64,000 nucleotides of DNA, taken from Myxococcus dinghuensis. GTDB lineage: Bacteria; Myxococcota; Myxococcia; Myxococcales; Myxococcaceae. Shown one piece after another: positions 56,570 through 64,000 of the stretch. The notes beneath the pieces were generated by a model. That model did no database searches, was not told the origin of the DNA, and saw only the letters and a list, made by a program, of their open reading frames with translations. How positions within the stretch are numbered: the first letter of the stretch is position 1; each line of letters begins with the position of its first letter. The position numbers and the translations under genes were made by a program. Location of the stretch: NCBI RefSeq assembly GCF_024198235.1, contig NZ_JAKCFB010000017.1, forward strand, positions 62,001 to 126,000. Reading direction: 5' to 3'.

Positions 56570-57265
56570 TCATTCTCCGGTGGAGTACAGCCGCAGGGTC
56601 TCCCAATACGTCATGGGCATGCCGAGTAGCCCATACTTCGCGATCATCCGTCCTCCTTGTTTGAAGTGGTCGTCGCGGGTCGCCGAAATCCTGTTTGCTT
56701 CAATCCACTTCCTCCAGTCGCGATTCCAGGGACCTCCCTTTCCGCCCGCGTGGACTCGCTGGTGCTCCTCGACAGCGACCAGCAGGGTGTACTGATGGAT
56801 GTCGATGCCTACGAACTCGAAGTAGCCCGCGAAGGCGCGCGGAAAGATGTGGTGCCGCTCCTTCGGCCGCTTCGTCCACTCGGCGATGGCCTTCCTTGCC
56901 GCCTTGACGCTCGGCAACTCGTCGCGCCGGTACCACGGAATGATGAAGACGGGAATCCGCCCAGGCAACGGCATTGCGCCGCCCCAGTACCTCTGGATGC
57001 GGGCTGTCGCACCGCCGGTTTGCGCTGGTGGGAACCGCAGCGCGAGTGGGGGCGAGGCAAGATCCTCACAGCGAAATAGCCCACATTCCTCCTCGCTACA
57101 GGCGGGCGCATAGCACCCGGTTTCCTCCCCGGAGGCCGCTGACCTCGCGCACTCCTCTGCGGAGTCGTCCACGCCACTGTCGAGCAGTTCGTCGCCGACG
57201 GGGTCTGGCATCGATGCGCATGCGGTCACCAGGACCGCACACCACAACAGCACCGCAAGTCTCAT
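56570..57265 (-). CDS. SitA-like polymorphic lipoprotein toxin
   Basis: 231 residues. The signal ends LVTAC, giving a lipidated Cys16, as in the SitA lipoproteins passed between sibling myxobacteria by TraA/B-mediated outer-membrane exchange. A Cys-rich stretch (ETGCYAPACSEEECGLFRC, about 49-66) follows. The C-terminal about 110 residues hold ERHHIFPRAFAGYFEFVGID and HQRVHAGGKGGPWN, an AHH/HNH-type nuclease arrangement; the histidines are likely catalytic. This is inferred from family resemblance. A downstream immunity gene supports the toxin call. Confidence 0.75.
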   Translation of the reverse strand: MRLAVLLWCAVLVTACASMPDPVGDELLDSGVDDSAEECARSAASGEETGCYAPACSEEECGLFRCEDLASPPLALRFPPAQTGGATARIQRYWGGAMPLPGRIPVFIIPWYRRDELPSVKAARKAIAEWTKRPKERHHIFPRAFAGYFEFVGIDIHQYTLLVAVEEHQRVHAGGKGGPWNRDWRKWIEANRISATRDDHFKQGGRMIAKYGLLGMPMTYWETLRLYSTGE

Positions 57266-57449
57266 GGACTCCCCCGCGCTGCCTCGAGGCCGCGCTCCCG
57301 TAGACGAGCTGCACCCGCTTGCGGACCAACATCCGAGCTCACGCCGAGTCCGTTCGCCCCTCGACGCTCCTCGTTGTGGTGCCCCTCCCCAGTCGTTGAA
57401 CGCTGGGGGCCTGGTGAAGGTAGATCGTCCGAGAAGTGAGCTCGGTCGT

Positions 57450-58670
57450 TCAGACTACGGAGGAGCCTTCGGGAGAAGGGTTGGATTCTGTCGGAGCGCT
57501 GTTCTGCCGGCGGGCTTCTTCCTCAAAAGCGACGAGGACGAGCGCTCGGAGCTTCTCGATGTCACTCGATGCGTTGAAGTACACGCGGCTCCGTCCGATT
57601 CCATCTGGTGCCGTCTCGACCTCGAATCCTGGCGCAAGCATCGCGGCTTGCTCCGCGGGCAGTCTCGTGACCAAGGACTTCTTCTTGCCGTTCGTGAAAG
57701 CCCTCAGGAACCACGACGTCACTTTGCCCAGATTGATGCCAAAGTAGGTCGTCGAGTCCTTGTAGCTGATGGCTTGTTTGAGTGCGGACTCGGCGCACAG
57801 CTTCTGGACGATTCGGAAGATCTCCAGTTCGAGTTCCGTCGTCTCGACCTGCGCGCTGGTCGCCGTGTCGCCTGCCTCGACCGTTCGCTGGAGCGCTTCG
57901 ACGGGAGATGTCACGACGGCAGGTGCAGGTGCTGGGATGTTGGGTTGGGCGATCTCCTGCTGGATCGACTTGGTCATCATGTCCAGCAGCGTGGTCTGGA
58001 TGGACTTCTTGACGATGGGGATGAACCGCTCGACGACACTGCGGGTCACGCGCCCGGAGACCAGCTCGACCTCCGCCAGGAGGAATCGCACGAAGCTCTC
58101 CGACGGGTTGCGCAGCAACTCGTTGATGAGAGTCGTGACCTTCCCTACGAAGATGATTTCCTCGGCGTGTCCCTGTATCGATGCCGCGTCGAAGAACTCT
58201 TTGGTGAATGGGCGGAGGAGTTCGACGTCACGGTCCGTGAATGTGAGGATGTTGAACTCCATGAACGGCGTTGCATCCATCACATTGAGGGATTGGAGGT
58301 CGGTGAAGAACCGATAGCGGGTTCCATTGGTCACGACACCAATGCGGACGGATTGCGTGGCGTTGAAGTAGCGAGCCAACTGCCCGTCATGATCCTCCGG
58401 GGTGGTGTCGGCGGCCTTGCATTCGATGAACAGGGCGGGTTGTCCCCGGAGATGCAGGGCATAGTCGACCTTCTCCATCACCCCGCCGCGCTTCTTTGCG
58501 AAGTCTGCGACGTACTCGGGTTGGGTCTCGGTCGGGTCATAGATGTCGTAGCCGAGTGCTTGGATGAACGGGAGGATGAGGGCCTGCTTCGTGGCCTCTT
58601 CCCCCTTGATGAAAGCCTGCCTCTTTCGAACCTGCTCCGAGAGCAGCTTCAAATCCTCACCAAGACCCAT
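57450..58670 (-). CDS. Stand-alone type I restriction HsdR-N-like protein
   Basis: 406 residues. The N-terminal about 150 residues carry a PD-(D/E)xK-type core: KVDYALHLRG followed by ALFIECKAAD, then VTNGTRYRFFTDL, the HSDR_N pattern. The rest (about 150-400) lacks helicase motifs, so it is not a full HsdR. No methylase or specificity gene is adjacent. The C-terminal half (LEIFRIVQKLCAESA, VETAPDGIGRSRVYF) is like domains found in orphan nuclease-like proteins near mobile regions. Codon use and GC are lower than the neighbours, indicating recent acquisition. A defence role is plausible but unproven. Confidence 0.7.
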   Translation of the reverse strand: MGLGEDLKLLSEQVRKRQAFIKGEEATKQALILPFIQALGYDIYDPTETQPEYVADFAKKRGGVMEKVDYALHLRGQPALFIECKAADTTPEDHDGQLARYFNATQSVRIGVVTNGTRYRFFTDLQSLNVMDATPFMEFNILTFTDRDVELLRPFTKEFFDAASIQGHAEEIIFVGKVTTLINELLRNPSESFVRFLLAEVELVSGRVTRSVVERFIPIVKKSIQTTLLDMMTKSIQQEIAQPNIPAPAPAVVTSPVEALQRTVEAGDTATSAQVETTELELEIFRIVQKLCAESALKQAISYKDSTTYFGINLGKVTSWFLRAFTNGKKKSLVTRLPAEQAAMLAPGFEVETAPDGIGRSRVYFNASSDIEKLRALVLVAFEEEARRQNSAPTESNPSPEGSSVV

Positions 58671-58942
58671 GTCATTCCCTCGTGTTCAGGAACATCAATC
58701 CGTGGTGTGGTTTACGCTAACGCAAGGCCTGCGCTTGCCTCAAACGTCAATCGAATGAGTGCAGAGCAAGGTCTGGTTTGACACCGCGAAAGTCATTGAC
58801 CCAGCCAGAATCGGTGAAGCCAGGGTTGAGCAAGGAGGTGGGCAGGGCAGGGGGGCTTTCCAGAATCGCTTCCCGTCGTCCCGTGGGTGCGGCTACCGTT
58901 GACGCGCTGTTCCGTCCCTGGCTCGTCCGAGGTACTTCCCGC

Positions 58943-60100
58943 ATGTCGTCGCCCGTCGCCCCTGAGTTCGACCTCGCGTCCGTGGATTCGGAGGGCTTCC
59001 ACCGTGAGCTGAAGGCGCTGCGGGCGGAGCTGGACGCGGGGCTCGGAGCGGCGGACGAAAAGCACCTCCGGAAGATCGAGTGGTGGGGGCGCGTGGGCAC
59101 GCTGCTGGGCGTCGCCACCTGCTGGCTGGCCCCCAACCCCTTCAGCGCCGCCGCGCTCAGCGTGGGCCGCTCCACGCGGTGGCTGCTCATGCACCACGTG
59201 GGACACCGGGGCTACGACCGGGTCCCAGGCATCCCGCACTCCCGCACGGGCAAGGGCTTCGCCAAGGGCGCGCGCCGCTATCTCGACTGGCTGGACTGGA
59301 TGCTGCCGGATGCCTGGGTGTTCGAGCACAACGTGCTCCACCACTCGTACACCGGCGAGGAGGCCGACCCGGACCTGCTGGAGCGCAACGCGGAGGGCAC
59401 GCTGCGCAACCCCGACCGCCCGCTCGCGCTCCGCTACCTCCAACTCGTGCTGCTGGCCCTCACGTGGCGCGCCTCCTACTACGCCCCTGAGACGCTCAGC
59501 GCCCTGCGCCGCAAGGGGCGCCGTGACGGCGGGGCGCTCACGCGCGCGGAGTGGAAGGAGCTGCTGCTGAGCTGCTACCTGCCGTACGCCGCCGTCCAGT
59601 TCGTCCTCTTCCCGGCGCTGTTCCTCGTCATCGGGCCGTGGGCGGTGTTCAGCGCGTTCTGCAACTCGCTGCTCGCGGACGTCCTCACCAGCGTCCACAC
59701 CTTCCTCGTCGTCGGCCCGAACCACACCGGCGAGGACCTCTACCGGTTCGACGCATCCCCGGCCAACAAGGGCGTCCGCTACGTCCAGCAGGTGATCGGC
59801 AGCGCGAACTACCGCACGGGTGGCGACCTGAACGACTTCGCGCACCTGTGGCTGAACTACCAGATCGAACACCACATCTGGCCAGACCTGCCCATGCTCA
59901 AGTACCGCGAGGCGCAGCCGAAGGTCCGCGCCCTCTGCGAGAAGTACGGCATCCCCTACGTGCAGGAGAGCGTGTGGACCCGCGTCCGGAAGATGGTGGA
60001 CGTGGTCGTCGGCAAGCGCTCCATGCGCAGGCTCACGCCGGTGGACAAGGCGGAGGTTCCACTCCCCGCAACGGACGGCATCCCGGCCACCGCGGCCTGA
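58943..60100 (+). CDS. Fatty acid desaturase (front-end-type His boxes)
   Basis: 385 residues if started at ATG 58943; a TTG at 58778 would add 55 doubtful residues. Membrane di-iron histidine boxes are HHVGH, HNVLHH and QIEHH. Gln in place of the first His of box three is typical of acyl-lipid front-end (delta-5/delta-6-type) desaturases, but there is no cytochrome b5 domain. Several hydrophobic segments lie between. It inserts a double bond into membrane fatty acids. It is next to the accessory island but its GC resembles the backbone. Confidence 0.88.
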   Translation: MSSPVAPEFDLASVDSEGFHRELKALRAELDAGLGAADEKHLRKIEWWGRVGTLLGVATCWLAPNPFSAAALSVGRSTRWLLMHHVGHRGYDRVPGIPHSRTGKGFAKGARRYLDWLDWMLPDAWVFEHNVLHHSYTGEEADPDLLERNAEGTLRNPDRPLALRYLQLVLLALTWRASYYAPETLSALRRKGRRDGGALTRAEWKELLLSCYLPYAAVQFVLFPALFLVIGPWAVFSAFCNSLLADVLTSVHTFLVVGPNHTGEDLYRFDASPANKGVRYVQQVIGSANYRTGGDLNDFAHLWLNYQIEHHIWPDLPMLKYREAQPKVRALCEKYGIPYVQESVWTRVRKMVDVVVGKRSMRRLTPVDKAEVPLPATDGIPATAA

Positions 60101-60113
60101 GCCGGACGCGCCC

Positions 60114-60611
60114 TCAGGCGGGAGAGGCTCGGCGCGGTCCCTGGGGCCGCGTGAGGGTCTTCGCGGTAGAGGGGGCTTCGGGCTCCTCCCGGCGGAGGAC
60201 CTCGACGTCCACGACCCTCGCGCCGTCGACGGAGGCGGGAGGCCCGAGCGTCACCACGAGCAGCCGATAGGCCTCCTCGAGCCGCTTGTGCAGCTTGACG
60301 AAGTTGACCTGCGCCGTGCCGGGCATGTCCTCGGTGTACGTGAAGTACCACCGCATCTCGTCCAGGCTGCTGTAGTAGCGGTCCACCACAGCCTGCTCCT
60401 GTTCGGAGAGGTGGACGAGCTGCTCGAAGGCGCTGTCGGCGTAGCGCGAGTCGATGGTCTCGAGCAGCGGCTCCCGGCTGCGCAACCGGGAGAAGAGGTT
60501 GAACATCTCGTCACGTCGCGCTTCGAGTCTGCGCATGATGCCGTTGGCGTCCATCGCAATCAGGTTGCGGACGCGGGCGGCCATCTCATCGGCCTTCTTG
60601 CGGCGAGCCAT
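60114..60611 (-). CDS. Hypothetical helical protein
   Basis: 165 residues, not recognised. It starts MARRKKADEMAARVRN and is rich in long helices (RRLEARRDEMFNLFSRL, HLSEQEQAVVDRYYSSL), with a disordered basic Pro tail. No signal or membrane segment. It converges with the desaturase gene across 13 bases. No functional clue beyond a possible role as a small cytosolic coiled protein. Confidence 0.5.
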   Translation of the reverse strand: MARRKKADEMAARVRNLIAMDANGIMRRLEARRDEMFNLFSRLRSREPLLETIDSRYADSAFEQLVHLSEQEQAVVDRYYSSLDEMRWYFTYTEDMPGTAQVNFVKLHKRLEEAYRLLVVTLGPPASVDGARVVDVEVLRREEPEAPSTAKTLTRPQGPRRASPA

Positions 60612-60666
60612 GGTGTCCCAGCCTAGCGCTCGGCCGTGGGTGGGGCCAATGGGGGCCCGTCGTGCA

Positions 60667-62010
60667 TCAGTAGACGCGCAGCAGGCGGGCCTGGCACACG
60701 AAGCGGGGGTTGCTGAAGTCGACGACCTCGAGCTCCCCCGTCGTCTCCTCGAAGCGCCCCGCGAGGATCCCCGCCGCCGCCATCGCGGCCATGGTGAGCG
60801 AGTCCCGCCCTCTCACGTCCTTGAGCTTCCGGAAGTAGACGACGCGGCCCTCCACCGCCCAGAGCGTGTGGATGCCCTCGGGGCGGACACCGCGGGCGTC
60901 GGGCGGTGGGGGCGCGAGCTTCACGAGCGAGCCCGGCACGGCGCCGAGGACGAAGGCGTCATAGGCCGGGTTGCCGCTGAGGCTGACGAGCTTCGCGTCG
61001 CGCAGCGAGCCGTCGGGGCCCTGGTGCAGCTCCAGGGTGACGATGAGCTTCGCGCCGCCTCCCCGCGCGAGGTTCAGGACCTCGTCCCCGACCTGGCTCC
61101 GGGCCCGGAGTCCCTCCGCGTCGACGTCGCCGCGTTCGAGCTCCCGGTCCTTGAGCTGCTCGGCGATGGTGGGCGCGTTGGGGACGGAGGCGCTGGGAGT
61201 GCCGGTCGCGCCGTAGTTCTTCAACTGGGTCCCCCAGGCGGTCGCCGCCTGACGCAGGACGCTGGTGCCGGAGAAGACCGGGGCATCCTCGAACCCATCC
61301 TCGAGCGCCTCGCGCAGCCGGCTGAAGTAGGGGTCGATCAACCCGTTGGCCACGCGGATGGCGGCCTGTTGGTCGTCGATGAAGCCCTGCACGCGTTCGC
61401 CGACACGGGCGCGCTCCTCGCGCGCGAGGGCCTCCGGAGAGGGACCCGGGTCACCCGGGCGGACCGTCTTCCCACTCTGGATCGGCCCCCCTGGCAGGGA
61501 CGGCGATGGCTTCCCGGGCGAGAGGTGGGAGGGGAGTGAGAGCGGAGCGCCGCCCCGAGGCGGTGGCGCGCGCAGTGGGCTGTCCGCGAGGGCAGGGGGC
61601 GGGGGGGTGGGTGCTGGGGGCGGACCCGAGGGCACGACCTCACTGGGTGCCTCGGGGCTGGAGGTCCGCGGCGGCGCTCCGGTCTCCCGAGGTCCAGGGG
61701 CCTCCACGGGCGCGAGGACAATCGGAGTCTCGGGAGCGCTCGGGGGGGAGGAGGGCGCCGCGCCGGGAGCCGGCTTGCGCGTGGGGGGGCGTCCGGTCGG
61801 TGGGGCGAGAGGAGCGCTCGCCACGGGCGCGGCGGGCGCCGATGGCTGGGTGACGACCTCGACGAAGAGCGGTTCGGGGGCTGGAGGGCGGGGCGCCGGG
61901 GGCACGCGGTGCGGCGTGTTCCAGAGGAGCGCCAGCACGAGGGCGTGGAGTGCCAACGAGGCCAGGCCCGCCCATGCGAGGCGTCGATACCGCCGCATCA
62001 CGACTCCCAC
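60667..62010 (-). CDS. TonB-like energy-transducer-family protein
   Basis: 447 residues (four fewer if the ATG at 61998 is used). One N-terminal transmembrane helix (LAWAGLASLALHALVLALLW) is followed by about 170 residues of Pro-rich linker (PPAPRPPAPEPLFVEV, PPPPALADSPLRAPPP) and a C-terminal domain of about 110 residues (AKLIVTLELHQGPDGSLRDA) with a TonB_C/TolA-like beta-alpha pattern. Such a protein spans the periplasm and may transmit energy or serve as a structural link. It lacks ExbB/ExbD neighbours. Myxobacteria have many such orphan TonB-like genes. Confidence 0.65.
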   Translation of the reverse strand: MGVVMRRYRRLAWAGLASLALHALVLALLWNTPHRVPPAPRPPAPEPLFVEVVTQPSAPAAPVASAPLAPPTGRPPTRKPAPGAAPSSPPSAPETPIVLAPVEAPGPRETGAPPRTSSPEAPSEVVPSGPPPAPTPPPPALADSPLRAPPPRGGAPLSLPSHLSPGKPSPSLPGGPIQSGKTVRPGDPGPSPEALAREERARVGERVQGFIDDQQAAIRVANGLIDPYFSRLREALEDGFEDAPVFSGTSVLRQAATAWGTQLKNYGATGTPSASVPNAPTIAEQLKDRELERGDVDAEGLRARSQVGDEVLNLARGGGAKLIVTLELHQGPDGSLRDAKLVSLSGNPAYDAFVLGAVPGSLVKLAPPPPDARGVRPEGIHTLWAVEGRVVYFRKLKDVRGRDSLTMAAMAAAGILAGRFEETTGELEVVDFSNPRFVCQARLLRVY

Positions 62011-62161
62011 ATCCCCTGGCGCCCGGAGGGGCGCTCCATGCCGGCCCGCGTGGAGGGTTCCAGCCTAGTTCTTTCCACCCCGCCGCGCTCCTCGGGCGAT
62101 GGCCGGGAGGTGTGCGTCGTTGGACGCGAGGCCCGCCCTGCATGCCTGCTAACCTCGGGGC

Positions 62162-62773
62162 ATGGTGCTCAAGATCGTCCAGGCAGGAGAGCCGGTCCTG
62201 CGTCAGAAAGCCCGAGACCTGACGCCCGAGGAGATTGGAAGCCCCGAGGTGCAGCGCCTCATCGTGCTGATGCGGGACACGATGCGGGATGCGCCGGGGG
62301 TCGGACTGGCCGCGCCGCAGGTGGGCGTGGGGGTGCGACTCGTGGTCGTCGAGGACCGCGCCGAGTACCAGGCCGGCGTGCCTCCCGCGGACCTCGCGGC
62401 GCGCGAGCGGTCGCCGGTTCCCTTCCACGTCCTCATCAACCCGCGCCTCGTCGTGGAGGACGCCACTCCGGCCGAGTTCCACGAGGGCTGCCTCAGTGTC
62501 ACGGGCTTCACGGCGCTGGTGGCGCGGGCTCGGAGCGTGAGGGTGGAGGCGCTGGACGAGAGGGGACAGCCCGTGACGGTGCGCGGAACGGGCTGGTACG
62601 CGCGCATCCTCCAGCACGAGCTGGACCACCTGGACGGCACGCTCTACCTGGACCGGATGGAGACGCGCAGCTTCGCGACGCTGGAGAACCACCGTCGCTA
62701 CTGGGCGGGGCGCTCCACGGCCGACGTGCGGGAGGCGCTGGGGCTGGCCACGTCCCCCGGGACGAAACGCTGA
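62162..62773 (+). CDS. def: Peptide deformylase
   Basis: 203 residues. The three metal-binding motifs are complete: [13 protein letters not shown] and QHELDHLDG, with the catalytic Glu in the last. It removes the formyl group from nascent proteins. An internal insertion (residues about 65-90, [16 protein letters not shown]) makes it a little longer than the 170-residue norm and of type I-like character. It is single, with no fmt neighbour, so it may be a second deformylase of the genome. Confidence 0.95.
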   Translation: MVLKIVQAGEPVLRQKARDLTPEEIGSPEVQRLIVLMRDTMRDAPGVGLAAPQVGVGVRLVVVEDRAEYQAGVPPADLAARERSPVPFHVLINPRLVVEDATPAEFHEGCLSVTGFTALVARARSVRVEALDERGQPVTVRGTGWYARILQHELDHLDGTLYLDRMETRSFATLENHRRYWAGRSTADVREALGLATSPGTKR

Positions 62774-62808
62774 CGCGTTCCGGAGCCGCCCACCCATCGC
62801 GTTCCGGA
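62774..62808. repeat. 11-bp direct repeat before the Old Yellow Enzyme gene
   Basis: CGCGTTCCGGA occurs at 62774-62784 and 62798-62808, 24 bases apart, a bit over two helical turns. It lies directly after the def stop and 126 bases before the next ATG, so it may be a regulator-binding pair or chance in GC-rich DNA. Confidence 0.3.
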
Positions 62809-62814
62809 CAGGAC

Positions 62815-62828
62815 GCGCCCCTGGGCGC
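62815..62828. terminator. Short hairpin after def
   Basis: GCGCCC-ct-GGGCGC, 42 bases after the def stop. There is no T-run, so a weak or Rho-assisted terminator at best. Confidence 0.3.
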
Positions 62829-62888
62829 GCGCACCATCTGACAGTGGTGGTGACTTCGCGCGACGTCGCCTGGAGGCCGCCCGCATGA

Positions 62889-64000
<1,112 letters not shown>

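Noticed and set aside
58778-58942. TTG-initiated 55-residue extension of the desaturase
   Set aside because: Composition is not membrane- or signal-like, TTG is rare here and the ATG at 58943 begins immediately before conserved-looking protein.

Overview
The window is high-GC DNA with dense, mostly codirectional genes, overlapping ATGA/GTGA junctions and GC-driven shadow frames. It reads as a myxobacterium of the Myxococcaceae (Myxococcus/Corallococcus type). The strongest pointers are a complete eight-gene nfsA-H-like spore-coat locus, a SitA/SitI-type polymorphic lipoprotein toxin and immunity pair, and a PocR-type sigma54 activator. No tRNA, rRNA, CRISPR array or insertion sequence was recognised.

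Layout. 0-5.5 kb: partial STAS protein, lytic transglycosylase, small membrane and zinc-ribbon proteins, HupE-like membrane protein, two helical unknowns, and a solitary rplC with its own promoter and terminator. 5.9-18.2 kb: nfsA-H-like operon (two outer-membrane barrels, TPR protein, giant TPR protein, TPR lipoprotein, small periplasmic protein, FHA/TonB-like inner-membrane protein, third barrel). 18.2-34.4 kb: chromosomal backbone with an LEA-like repeat protein, typA, a hydrolase and sigma54-activator pair, a cation diffusion facilitator, rsmD, coaD, an aminotransferase, carB and an SDR.

34.7-55.8 kb is the remarkable part. It encodes an ABC exporter with a metal-binding-like N-terminal extension and a beta-lactamase-fold hydrolase. 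After these comes a RiPP locus: a 42-residue precursor (leader ending AEGS, core CTWGANCGK) followed by a tight ten-gene operon. In order, the operon holds a conserved unknown, a squalene-cyclase-like protein, two PhyH oxygenases, two JmjC/cupin oxygenases, a class II lanthipeptide synthetase (LanM), an S41 peptidase, an IspA-type polyprenyl diphosphate synthase and a RiPP-maturation radical SAM protein. A paralogue of the unknown and a fifth Fe/2-oxoglutarate oxygenase lie just upstream. The gene set implies a very small lanthipeptide that is also hydroxylated, modified by a radical SAM enzyme and possibly isoprenylated. I know of no characterised RiPP pathway with this combination; this is inference from sequence.

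55.8-58.7 kb: an accessory island of lower GC with the SitA/SitI-like pair and a stand-alone HsdR-N-type nuclease-like protein. 58.9-64 kb: front-end-type fatty acid desaturase, an unknown, a TonB-like protein, peptide deformylase and an Old Yellow Enzyme that runs off the window end.
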